A DNA stretch of 26,016 nucleotides from Ophiothrix spiculata (GCA_000969725.1 JXSR01S007528.1), one strand, 5' to 3'. Shown: positions 10,174 to 18,973, counted from the first letter of the stretch. Numbers and translations are program-made. The notes: a model not told the origin generated them from the sequence alone.

Positions 10174-11227
10174 CAGGGTGTCCAAAAATTAACTCCCCAT
10201 TTTAAATGCTTATAACTTTTAAACCAGGTGTCGCATGGCAACTATAGACATATGTATTGATAGAGAAAACCTGTAGAATTCTTTTGATACCAAACATTAT
10301 GCAATCAGTAAACTTCTAAGATAGCAAGAAGGTCTGAAAGTTCAAAGTGGTTGAGCTAATATACCATACAGTGTTGATACTCTTCTGCCACTTCACTATG
10401 ACGATATGAGGCCTCATACAGATAAAAGGTTTAAAATGGCTTTACTAATTAACTTTTTCAAGAACACTCATATTGCTCAAGACAAGGAAATCCTGGCCCT
10501 TTCATTCCGATGATTTAAGTCCACTCAATTACTTTTTTGGGTTATCTGAAGGACAATACATCTCAACACCATGGACTATTCCTGACCTGAAACAGAACAT
10601 CATCAGTGAAAACAGGAAGATCAAGAAGAACGCATACACAAACGTCCAGAGCTTTAAGAGTAAATATTTTTTTTTGAAATCTACAAGGAGGCATCTAGAA
10701 CATATTCTGATATACTAGGCAGCTTAATCTTGGTAAGAAGGAGGTAATTTGATATGTCCCTGTGAGTGTAACTTTGAATGTGTAATAAGGGTCATGCTGT
10801 TGTGTACCATTTAAAGATGACCATAATGCGAGAGTAACGCTTTGACAAATTAAAAACATATTAATGAGCATTATGTAATTATTAAGACAAAATCACAATC
10901 AAAAATATTTGTATTAACATTGTAAAAGCTGTTTCGCTGAATTAGTCATTAAAATGATCATAAATGATTCTCCTGTCTTCAAAGATTGCTTCCTCCTCTA
11001 CATGTGACTTGCACATTTGTTTTTCTTCTGAGTATGAAAGTAGGCTTTTTACGTTTGACGTAATTTACGTTGAAAATGATTTTCAAAAGTGGCAATTATA
11101 TCATGTTTGGTACCAAATTAATTCTACAAGTTTCCTCTATCAATACATATGTATGTAGCTGCCATTCGAATCCTGGTTTTAAAGTTATAAGCATTTAAAA
11201 ATGGGGAGTTAATTTTTGGACACCCTG
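10174..11227 (+). mobile_element. Decayed Tc1/mariner-superfamily transposon
   Basis: A 1054-bp element bounded by long terminal inverted repeats, 10174-10291 and 11109-11227, both starting CAGGGTGTCCAAAAATTAAC in outward-in reading. It is flanked by TA on both sides (10172-10173 and 11228-11229), the target duplication of the Tc1/mariner superfamily. Inside, the plus strand carries the remains of a DDE/D transposase C-terminus at 10394-10718. The element is far too short and too broken to be autonomous. A second copy of its right end lies at 17736-17821. Confidence 0.92.
10394..10718 (+). pseudogene. Transposase remnant (Tc1/mariner DDE/D C-terminal part)
   Basis: The plus strand first reads YDDMRPHT from about 10397, matching the conserved second catalytic region (QDGARPHT-like) of mariner-type transposases. 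It then shifts frame near 10470-10500 into SWPFHSDDLSPLNYFFGLSE, matching the WPxRSPDLSPLDFFLWG signature that holds the third catalytic aspartate. ISTPWTIPDLKQNI follows, equivalent to the usual STPPTTIEDLKQRI. The spacing between the two aspartates is about 36 codons, close to the DD34D/E rule allowing for the frameshift. The N-terminal helix-turn-helix and the first catalytic Asp are not identifiable. Together with the TIRs this fixes the element type, but the gene cannot make an active enzyme as it stands. Confidence 0.85.
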
Positions 11228-11637
11228 TATATATAAAATGTGGGTGTCCCAATAAAAACGCAACGAACTTTGAACTTTTCTTTTGAGATACCAAAGCATA
11301 TACTAATATAATAGAGTGGACCATTGGCTTTAACAAGATTTTTGTTTTGTTTCATTTGGATCAAAAGTTATTGTACATTTGGTAAAGACCCGACAAATCT
11401 TTATTGACCGATTTGTAATTCTGTAATGATTCACCGCTGGTGACGTAATGGGGCACACGTTGAATGGAAAGTGGTAGTAAAACATCACATAATGCATCCC
11501 TTGAACCAATTATATGACATAAGGGTCCGATTTGTTGAGGATCTGCTGGTATTAAGATGGTTGTTGCATCTGGTTGAGTCAACCTGTTGCGTCCCCTTGA
11601 CGGGCCAGATGAATCACTAACTTACTTGAGTTCTTAA
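11228..11637. other. Region abutting the transposon, possible further transposon DNA
   Basis: Directly after the TA at 11228-11229 comes a TIR-like start (TGTGGGTGTCCCAATAAAAA) that resembles mariner ends of other families. A matching inverted word (GGACACCCACATTTAT) is found only far away, near 13777. A minus-strand frame of 73 codons (11361-11582) has ordinary composition but no recognisable similarity. I regard the block as probable old transposon sequence without proof. Confidence 0.3.
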
Positions 11638-11832
11638 GGGGCGCACCATTAGATTTCCAGGGGGGGAAGCATGAAGTTTTTAGGAATAAATTAAAGTCCC
11701 CTTCCATAGGCAGAAGAAAAAAAATCCCCCCTGAACATGGAATAGGGGGAAAAAACAGTAATTTCAAAGAAGAAAAAAAAACCGAACCAAACTTCCTGCT
11801 CCCCCCCCCCTGGAAATATAATGGTGCGTCCC
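11638..11832. mobile_element. Short non-autonomous element with TAA repeats
   Basis: Inverted arms 11638-11679 and 11789-11832 share GGGGCGCACCATTAGATTTC (second arm GGGACGCACCATTATATTTC) followed by CAGGGGGGG and a GAAGTTT-type end. Identical TAA triplets flank it (11635-11637 and 11833-11835), as expected for a 3-bp target duplication of the PIF/Harbinger kind. The total is 195 bp with no coding capacity. The homopolymer G and C runs in the arms make length variation likely. Confidence 0.85.
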
Positions 11833-12648
11833 TAAACTCCTTTGTCTTCGGGATTTTTTCGTGGTTTCTGTTAAAGACTTGTATATAACAGTATTATTGG
11901 TTGACATCTTTCATTAGAATACTTTTTTCGTAGAAATTGTATCCCCAAACTGTCTCACCAGAAGTAAAAGAGTCAAGGAATATGAGAGTATTAGGAAGAT
12001 CCGTACTTTAATTTGAAAATTTTAACATGTTTCAGTTAAAGATGAACTTAAAATAATACTTAATGTTAGGTACAGGTTACGTAAGATTTGTTTGGATTGA
12101 TTTTGCTCTAGCTGGTTGGAAAATACCGCCATGTTCTCCTCATTTTAATTTGTTGGAAGTCTAATCTCAAATAATTTGTTAAAAGACACATCAGACTATT
12201 TTAGTAAAATATCATCTAAAAGTCCCAAAAGAATGATAATAAATAAAGCAACAATAAACGAAACAAATACTACAACTACTGAAATTAGCACATATCAAGT
12301 ATATGATTAATTGGTATCATTAAGAAGGTTTTATAATACCCATCCATATCGTTAATCAGAAAACGAAATCAGATATTGGATAATTACTAATATTTGATGA
12401 ACGAAATCCAGAGGTAGCACACGAACAATATTCTTGAGGTATAAGAACAGATGTAAATTCCGTAATCAATATTTGTATCAGATTGTTGTTTCTATTGGAG
12501 ATGAAGATGTTATCATTTTTTGCAAGATTTTAATTGCAAGAATTTATGAATTTCGTCTATTCTTTTGGGTCTCTTTAGTTATGATTGCCATGCATTAAAG
12601 TGTACCTTTTACGATATTTTAAACATAATTGAGTTTTATATATTTCAG
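11833..12648. other. Stretch without identifiable gene
   Basis: AT-rich sequence with no frame or repeat that I can support. Its end forms the AT-rich, T-ending lead-in to the exon candidate at 12649. Confidence 0.45.
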
Positions 12649-12799
12649 TTTGATTTTCAAGAGGGAAAATTAACAGATTACAGCATGTTAAAAGAAGAAA
12701 GGTTTCTATTTCCTTATATACACGATACACATTTGATTTACAATGGCTTCAGTTATGTATCACGGGCTTGTTCAATTTTACCCTCAAATGATACTGGAG
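12649..12799 (+). CDS. Candidate internal exon, weakly olfactomedin-like
   Basis: A tract ending ATATATTTCAG precedes 12649 (splice-acceptor-like), and GAG|GTAGGA at 12800 is donor-like. The 151 bp between them are open and read FDFQEGKLTDYSMLKEERFL and then FPYIHDTHLIYNGFSYVSR. The PY..(x)THLIYNG.SY pattern recalls the LPY..GTHHVVYNGSLYY segment of olfactomedin domains, which are extracellular beta-propeller modules. The match is short and lacks other family landmarks, and no neighbouring olfactomedin exon was found on the plus strand within the window. It may be a lone exon of a gene with very long introns, a dead exon, or a coincidence. The frame upstream of 12649 (from an ATG at 12565) lies in the presumed intron. 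Confidence 0.3.
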
Positions 12800-13234
12800 G
12801 TAGGACTCTTCTAGAAGGCATTGATAAAGTTACTATTCTATGTTCGAATAATCAACCATTTTAGCAATTTCCTTGCTAATTGGTAACTAAATAAACTGAA
12901 CTGACAAACTCGCAATGCAATTGAAGATTTATTTTTTTCCAAAGGTCACTCAGTCCGATACGTGCTTCATGATGTACGACTAATTTCTAATAGAGGTTAT
13001 CCGTGTTTTGGCCATCTTTGCGGGAATGTAATGACCAAGAGTCAATGTACACACAGAATAAAATAATTATTATAAACATACTGTACTTAATTCTTGGACT
13101 TGGACATCTAGCGGAATCTTAGGCTTTATGCTTCAATATTATGTAAGCTTTTTGCTAGTGGATGTATTCACTTTACAATAAATACATTTCTGATACCATC
13201 TTGAACCTCAGCATTATCAAAATGTGAATAAATT
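12800..13234. other. Stretch without identifiable gene
   Basis: AT-rich. No supported feature between the exon candidate and the next element. Confidence 0.45.
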
Positions 13235-13745
13235 CAGTTCCGCGGAACTCACAATTCGTATACGTATCTGAATTTAGGTACTCAGTATCCAAATTCTGAT
13301 ACCCGTATCCGAATTTGGATTAAAAACAGCTGAAACGGGATATCAGCTGAAATTAATATTCAGCTTCGCCGTGCACCATACCGGTATGTATAAAAGTTAA
13401 TAACATTATCAACATTTGTCATCTTAATTCTAAGAAAGTTTTGGCCAAATTGTTTTGCCTTTTGTGATAAGGAGCTATCAGGGCATGTTTCGAAGCTGTC
13501 TCGCTGGAATTGCACAGATGAAAATGACATTTCCACAGATACATTTATTATAAATGCAAGAAAGATGTTCTACATGTACTTGACAGCTTGCGCTATCGAT
13601 TTGTTTCCAGCGCCACGAAAGGCGTATCAGAATTCGGATACCCCTCCATATCCTAATTCTGATACGGGTATCACAATTTGGATACAAAATGTACGTGGGT
13701 GTCCAAATTCAGATACGTATCCGAATTGTGAGTTCCGCCGAACTG
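13235..13745. mobile_element. Non-autonomous element packed with 18-bp palindromes
   Basis: The ends are inverted copies: left CAGTTCCGCGGAACTCACAA, right end in reverse complement CAGTTCGGCGGAACTCACAA. The similarity runs in for roughly 70-90 bp. The left end contains a perfect 14-bp palindrome (AGTTCCGCGGAACT, 13236-13249). Sub-terminal parts hold repeated near-palindromes of the form GTATCNNAATTNNGATAC at 13285-13302, 13305-13320 (partial), 13624-13641, 13648-13665, 13668-13685 and 13699-13716, plus half-sites at both edges. No target duplication was found, so the superfamily is unassigned. The short frames inside are by-products of the repeats. Confidence 0.8.
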
Positions 13746-14298
13746 AGTTAGAGAGGTGATAATAAGCTAACTAAAGGACACCCACATTTATGTAAAATGA
13801 TTTAATGAGTGCAATGTCTTAAGTTTGTATAACATGGTCGACACTGTCCAAACTATTATGGATGGCTGAAAAGAAACCAGAATTTCGCTCCCCCATCATC
13901 CTTTCCATAAGTTTGTAGGTAATCTTTATATTCCTGTTTCTTACAATGCTATTTTTCTGCATATTCGAAATTATAATTTTAGCCATTGGTTACATCGATA
14001 CATAAAGTTAGTTAAAAAACTATTGGGTCATTTGACCACTAAACAACTGTTCTTTTCCTTGTTATGAATTTCATATGGAACAAATTACCAACCAAATTTA
14101 AAGACTTGAAAGAAAATTTGTTTTTACACCTGCTTGAACAACTACTAATTTATTTTAACTATTTTCTGTCTTCATTGGTAACTTATTATTGATTTATATA
14201 TTCTTCTCTCATCTTTGTCTTTTTCATGTTTCCTCCTTGCTGCGGGATTATATATTTCCAATAAAAGGTAAGTAATATTTCTGGTCCTTTTTGTTTGT
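13746..14298. other. Stretch without identifiable gene
   Basis: AT-rich spacer between two mobile elements. No coding frame of note. Confidence 0.45.
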
Positions 14299-14977
14299 TA
14301 AAGGTGCGTTAACACTGTGACGACTAAAGGTGCATTTACATTGTGACGACTTGTCCTCGACGAAGGGTAACGTTTTCAAAAATTACAAAATAGTGAACGG
14401 CAAGTGACGACTAAAGATGACAAATTTTGCTGGCGGATGGTAACTACCTTTAGCGGCACTATGACGACAAATAACATAGGGCTGCGCAAAGGAACGGACA
14501 ACAATTTACTAACAAACTTAGACTTTGGTTTGCCATTTGGGTAACGACCTCACTTCTCAACGACATCCAATTGTAAACAACGTGGTAAGTCGGCTTGCAA
14601 CGACCTTTGATGACGTTAAGGAACGGAGGCTGTTTTCGTGTCACGGCAACTATAACGTGACTTGGTGACCGGCATCAAAGCCTATATTTGTGCGGGTGGT
14701 AAGGTCTGTTGACAACGATTACCAACGGTATTGTGACGACCTCTAAACGAATTCAGACGGCTCCAAACTGCATTGAACAGAGGGTAACGAACTTGCAACT
14801 TCGTCAAACTTTCAACTGCAAACGATTGATAGTAACGATGGTGTGCGTGGCTAGCCGATTGTGTGAGCGTTAACTGACTTTAACTAACGATGACGGGCGT
14901 AAAATTCAAAACTGCATTCGCGGGTCCACGTTGCTTGTCGTTACCCCCATGTTGTCACAGTGTAAATGCACCTTTAG
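14299..14977. mobile_element. Element with tandem left end and dense GTAACGAC-type motifs
   Basis: The left end consists of two tandem 26-bp copies (14299-14324 and 14325-14350), each starting TAAAGGTGC and ending TGTGACGAC. The right end at 14944-14977 is the inverted match (reverse complement CTAAAGGTGCATTTACACTG). The interior carries more than a dozen scattered copies of a GTGACGAC / GTAACGAC / CAACGA core, mostly in one orientation, which could be transposase-binding sites. No target duplication is clear and there is no transposase. Frames inside are not convincing. The superfamily is unassigned. Confidence 0.8.
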
Positions 14978-14996
14978 AGGTAACGACAAGCAACGT
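14928..14996. repeat. Perfect 17-bp inverted repeat around the element's right end
   Basis: ACGTTGCTTGTCGTTAC at 14928-14944 is exactly inverted at 14980-14996. The pair brackets the right terminal repeat of the element ending at 14977. This could mean the true boundary is more complex than the 14299-14977 call, for example a second terminus. Confidence 0.85.
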
Positions 14997-15386
14997 AATC
15001 CAGCGGGTGGCAGGTTTGAATTATCCACAAACTTTACTAATGTCATCTAAAAATGATATAATTAATAACATCGAGAAATTTTAATCCGCCTTAACTAATG
15101 TTAGTAGCTGTGTAGTTTTTCCAACGTTTCATGTAGTGCTTTATCTACAAATATCACTTTAGAAAGGCCATTTTGAGGTTTGAGGGGTTGTTTTGTGGTT
15201 TATTTTACACTTTTAGACTTGCATGTTTGTATATTGGTTAATAATTGGTACATTTAAAGGGATATGTGCGGCGCTTCCGAGTGTGTATATAAAAGTTTGT
15301 CTATCTGTGCAATTTTGAATTCTTTAACAATCTTCAGTTTATTTCATTTTAAAATTGGCATACATAGTATATTTGCTGAGTTTTAA
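14997..15386. other. Stretch without identifiable gene
   Basis: AT-rich with a TATATAAAAG word near 15286 that looks like a TATA box, but no transcript evidence can be seen. Confidence 0.4.
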
Positions 15387-15430
15387 TGGGTCGTGTCGCT
15401 CCGCTCTACCAACTGACCCAATGAGTCAGA
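15387..15430 (-). repeat. Possible tRNA/SINE box-A fragment
   Basis: On the minus strand TGGGTCAGTTGGTAGAGCGG closely matches the D-arm/box-A region of tRNAs and tRNA-derived SINEs. No box B (GGTTCGA-type) follows at the right spacing, so it is neither a tRNA gene nor an intact SINE head. Confidence 0.3.
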
Positions 15431-15446
15431 TGGGGAAGAACGGGCG

Positions 15447-15450
<4 letters not shown>

Positions 15451-15478
<28 letters not shown>
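15451..15478. repeat. (TA)14 microsatellite
   Basis: Fourteen uninterrupted TA dinucleotides. Confidence 0.97.
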
Positions 15479-15783
15479 GGCTTTCAGTTCTAATTTCGTT
15501 TGTTCTCGTTTAGGACACCGACTTGTTGTCATAAAGTAATCGACATGAAAGGCACTATATCATGCATTCAATTGTATATTATTTCTCTCTACATTATCTT
15601 AACGGAAATGATATCTTAATACCCATGGCAATAATCCTGCACCACATGTGGCCGCAGAGTTTATCCTCTTCAATCTGAAATCACTAAGGCTACCACAGGA
15701 TAATGATTATCTCTAAAGAAGTTTCTTTAGCGAGGTTACCTATGTTTCGAATCTTAATAGGCCCTTGCTCTGACAGGCTGGGG
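15479..15783. other. Stretch with no identifiable feature
   Basis: No coding frame or repeat recognised. A short inverted word (AAGAAGTTTCTT) occurs near 15717-15728. Confidence 0.4.
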
Positions 15784-16117
15784 CATTCGGTGAGAGCACA
15801 GGCTCAAAAAATGAGGGGTCATTGGGTGAGAATATGATTATTGGCATTCGGTGTGAGAAAAATACAAAAAAATGAGGGCTCAGTGGCCAAAAATTCGGAT
15901 TTTTGCATTAGGTGAGCGAAATGTTGGCATTCGGTGAGCAAAGTTGGCATTCGGTGAGCGAAATTTGGCATTCGGTGAGAGAAAAATTTAAAAAATCAAA
16001 GAGTCTTTGGGTGAGCGCACATACAATTGCAAAAGGGTGACAGCGACGCTGAAAAGGGGGGTCTTTCGAGCCTTACATACGCGTCGCCTCCAGAATAGCA
16101 CTGCCCCCCCCCCCCTC
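15784..16117 (+). repeat. Degenerate minisatellite (TTGGCATTCGGTGAGCGAAA-like) and C-run
   Basis: A roughly 20-bp unit, TTGGCATTCGGTGAGCGAAA and variants, occurs in a tight array at 15901-15985 (about four units). Spaced copies lie at 15784 and 15842, and further GGGTGAG words at about 15822 and 16007. The segment ends in an AAAAGGGGGGTCTTTCGAG stretch and a long C run at about 16105-16117 followed by TCGGG. This organisation resembles the interior of minisatellite-bearing DNA transposons, but I could not find paired ends. Confidence 0.75.
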
Positions 16118-16157
16118 GGGAGTATTTTATATTAAGAGAAGAAGATAAATAGAAATA

Positions 16158-16952
16158 CGAGGATTGCTCACTAAGTTCGTGGCCTGAGGTAGATAAAGAT
16201 GATTTATGCAGCTTTTATTGCTATGTTGTGTAGATCAAGTCAATTGATAAACATTTGGAAAGTTTCAAATAAATATCTACTTTGGTTTTTATTTTGACAG
16301 AAACGTAAAACTTGCCAGTTAACATGGTTAAGAAGTTTCCTGAAAGTGATTTCTTGCCTTTAAACTGAAGAAACAAGATATTTTAACTGACGTGCATTGG
16401 GCTTAAAATCTTTCTCCAAGGCCAATGAATTCACCGAAGAAAGAGTGTCAAGACTTTAAAAATATTGCTCTTTCAGATAGCATTAAATTATTTTGCCTGA
16501 AGATTACAACAAAGTTAGGAAGAAGATTAATATAGGATTTTTTTGGTATCACAATGTTTATTTTTTATCGACTTTTATTGCTTAATTGCTTAATTATTCA
16601 CTAGAATTCAAAACTATCTCAAATTTTCAAAGCTGTCTCAAATTGAAAACCATCTCATAATGCCTCTCATTTTTCGTCAATTTGAGACACATACATCTCA
16701 TTATGTGTCCTAAAGTGGAGAAAATGAGAGGCTGTATGAGATGGTTTTCAAATTGAGACAGTTTTGCAAATTTGAGATAATTTTGAATGCTAGTGATTGT
16801 AAACTTAAGAAACATCTAACAGACAAGTTTCAAAATTCTGTAAATTAAAAACGAAAGTAGATATTCATCAGTAGAGTTTATCTATGCATATGAATTTAAA
16901 AAAAACCGCATTTCTTTCTACCTCAGGCCACTGATAAATTAAACACCCCTCG
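16158..16952. mobile_element. Non-autonomous mariner element
   Basis: TA duplications at 16156-16157 and 16953-16954 flank a 795-bp element. The left end begins CGAGGATTGCTCACTAAGTT and the right end, reverse-complemented, begins CGAGGGGTGTTTAATTTATC. Both then share GTGGCCTGAGGTAGA, and the arms stay similar for about 140-170 bp (shared AATATCTACTTT and CAGAA..AAACTTG words near the inner ends). The CGAGGGGTG-type start with TA target site is characteristic of mariner elements. No transposase frame survives. A hairpin of about 197 bp occupies its middle. Confidence 0.88.
16599..16795. repeat. Near-perfect 73-bp-arm hairpin inside the mariner element
   Basis: Arms 16599-16671 and 16723-16795 are inverted copies with only about ten mismatches; both include GAAAACCATCTCAT and GCCTCTCATTTT. 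The loop holds its own small stem (GACACATA / TATGTGTC near 16686-16709). TCTCA-containing words recur every ~15-20 bp along each arm. The open frame on the minus strand here is a by-product of the palindrome. It may be a foldback MITE inserted into the older mariner copy. Confidence 0.9.
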
Positions 16953-17735
16953 TATAATCTTGATTTATAATTCAAAACATTTGTATTGAGATAGCAGCAT
17001 TTGTGTGAACACTGGACAATCGCAAACCGGATTGTGCCTTCACCAGCGTGAAATCTTCTATTTTCGACAGAACTAATTTATCAAGAGATTTGTCCGAATA
17101 TAAATCACTGTTTAGAGTATTATATTCTAGGTCAATTTTGTCCTGACGATTAAGTTTTTCCACAACTGCTGTTTTATAAGCACTACACATCATATCTGTA
17201 TACTGTTTTCAATCCATTTTAAAGAAGTGTGTTTTGTACTAGATTACATTACGCCTCACAAAAGAACAATCCAATATGTGACCGTCCATCTCAAACGAGC
17301 CTTGAATGTAGCATTGTTTTTTGCGCTACAGGTGAAAATACACGTCAAGGTCGTAATTTACCGAAATTGATTTTTGACATATTTACAATCCTTGTTCTTA
17401 CTTCAAAACACCAGCACAGTTTCATTTAAAGAAAATGATTGGAAATATGAAATATATTTTTTATGTTTCGAGGATATAGGGCTTACTAGTCTTTGAACGC
17501 GTTTATCTCAGTTATACATTAATTCTTACTCCCTGACAACCTTTGACGGACCATAACTTGACTTCTGGAAATCTAGTGAAGTTCATTGAGGTGTCATTTT
17601 AATTATTATAGCATGATATTTGCAAATATTTTAAAAAGTGAAAATGACAGGAGGATGCATTTACGGCTGGTTTGGGACGCACCGTCGCATATGTGCTTTC
17701 AGATTAATTGCACGGACATAACATTTGAACTGGCT
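16953..17735. other. Stretch without a supported gene
   Basis: The region holds a minus-strand frame of 73 codons (16972-17193) with fairly ordinary composition (contains LNRQDKIDLEYNTLNSDLYS) and a 66-codon plus frame (17229-17429). Neither matches a family that I know, and neither shows splice-site or family support. They may derive from transposon DNA belonging to the copy whose end is at 17821. Confidence 0.35.
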
Positions 17736-17821
17736 AATACATATGTCTATAGTTGCCATGCGAATCCTGGTTTTAAAGTTATCAGCATTTAAAAATGGGG
17801 AGTTAATTTTTGGACACCCTG
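17736..17821 (-). mobile_element. Solo terminal repeat of the 10-kb transposon family
   Basis: Eighty-six bp nearly identical to the right terminal repeat at 11109-11227, ending GGACACCCTG followed by TA (17822-17823). No partner left end was found in the preceding kilobase, so it is a truncated or deeply decayed copy. It shows that this Tc1/mariner family transposed in this genome. Confidence 0.88.
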
Positions 17822-17913
17822 TATATATATATACATACAACTGCCTAGCATGGGGATGGATTCAAGTGAAATTCGATGTTTAATGGAAGTATCTTGCATG
17901 TTTTATTTTTGAG

Positions 17914-18363
17914 CCCGGGGGCTGCTCGAAGAAAAAAATGGTTTGCATGCTCGTCAGAAAAACCGTCGGAAAAGGGTCGAATTTTGGCGCATCGACGTCC
18001 TTAGACAAAGGATATAGTCTTTTAAATGGTAAGTTTCGACAGTAAGGGTCGTCTTTTTACGATATCTTCATCTCTATGATAGGGTCACGTTTTAGCCAGC
18101 TATTCTAAAATTCAAAGAAATTCAACAAAAAGGCTGCATGTTTTAGCGCAAGAAATTAGTGCGGTCCATTTCAGTGTGTTACGCAATTAATGTCCATTAC
18201 GCCATTTAGGGGTCAAATTTATTGTATTACGACATTTAGGGTGTGGTTTGAATATTTTACACCATTGGTTGGAATTTCGAGTACATGATTACGACATTTA
18301 GGGTCCGATTTTGAGGTGTTCTGACGAGCATGCCTACCACTTTTTTCTTCGAACGGCCCCGGG
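17914..18363. mobile_element. Minisatellite-bearing non-autonomous transposon
   Basis: Inverted ends of about 45 bp: left starts CCCGGGGGCTGCTCGAAGAA, right in reverse complement starts CCCGGGGCCGTTCGAAGAAA, and both reach GCATGCTCGTCAGAA. The 450-bp element contains repeated AGGGTCG..TTTTACG-like words and an imperfect series of ATTACGACATTTAGGG at about 18198, 18227 and 18288. No coding capacity. Target duplication is not evident, so the superfamily is open. Confidence 0.87.
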
Positions 18364-18395
18364 TACTTGTGCCTCAATATAAGCCATTACTAATA

Positions 18396-18540
18396 CAGTA
18401 GAAACTCATTATAAGTACCATTTATATAATGTCCTTTGTTTTTTATTGTTTTTTTAAACCATGATATAATGACATTTAGATATAAATAAGTGAGTTTTCT
18501 TACTAAAACTTCGTTATAAAAGTTTTTCAGTATAATTAAA
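18396..18540 (+). mobile_element. Pogo/Tigger-like terminal fragment
   Basis: After a TA at 18394-18395 the sequence begins CAGTAGAAACTCATTATAAG, with further ATATAATG and TTCGTTATAAAAG words up to 18540. This is the style of pogo/Tigger-type ends (CAGTAGAACCTCG-TATAACG). No opposite end is present. The assignment rests on the short end motif alone. Confidence 0.4.
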
Positions 18541-18618
18541 GTTTTAGAAGGTCAAATATGCTCAATAAATAATGTTAAAAATGCTCGACAAATCTTAGGG
18601 CAACTTAAGTAATTTTAC

Positions 18619-18965
18619 CATAGATTTAAAGGGGAGATACCAAGCTTTGTATACCAGCCCGTGTAATGGCGTCGTCAGCCATGGAGCTCAAATTGGGGGT
18701 ATTCGGGTTCACTCGGTTCCCGGCAAAATCAACTCCGAGAGCTGAGACTTGGTTACGCGTAGAGACAACCTGCGCAAATAATAGTTTACGCGAATGATAC
18801 GCCAACCTGCACGCAAAGCGTGTGTGCGTGTTTCAATATTCGCACATTATGACACGGTGCTATGCCTCATCGGCAAGCTGTCGGTCAAACCCGAATACCC
18901 CCAATTTTGTCTCCATGCCGGATAAAAATGGCGGACATGTCTGGTATCTCCGCTTTAAATCTATG
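18619..18965. mobile_element. MITE with perfect 8-bp target duplication
   Basis: A 347-bp element whose ends are inverted (CATAGATTTAAAG outermost, then GGAGATACCA; inner shared block AATTGGGGGTATTCGGGTT). Arms are about 80-90 bp. The exact octamer AATTTTAC flanks it at 18611-18618 and 18966-18973. An 8-bp duplication points to the hAT or P superfamily; the CA start fits both, and the rest of the TIR does not decide. The interior contains CpG-rich sequence and no transposase. Confidence 0.93.
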
Positions 18966-18973
18966 AATTTTAC

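Noticed and set aside
13478-13759. Overlapping frames with NSDTPPYPNSDT-like repeats on opposite strands
   Set aside because: They are produced by the palindromic GTATCNNAATTNNGATAC modules of the element at 13235-13745.
11233-13793. One 2.5-kb transposon from TGTGGGTGTCC (11239) to GGACACCCACA (near 13781)
   Set aside because: The inverted match is only about 14 bp. Unrelated elements with their own ends lie between, and no target duplication was seen.
15286-15295. TATATAAAAG as a promoter TATA box
   Set aside because: The motif is common in AT-rich DNA and no transcript-like sequence follows it.
16627-16815. 62-codon minus-strand frame
   Set aside because: It lies almost wholly in the hairpin at 16599-16795 and is a by-product of the inverted repeat.
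16972-17193. 73-codon minus-strand frame with fairly ordinary composition
   Set aside because: No family recognised and no splice-site support, and the strand is closed on both sides. It could be transposon-derived, but I cannot support a gene.
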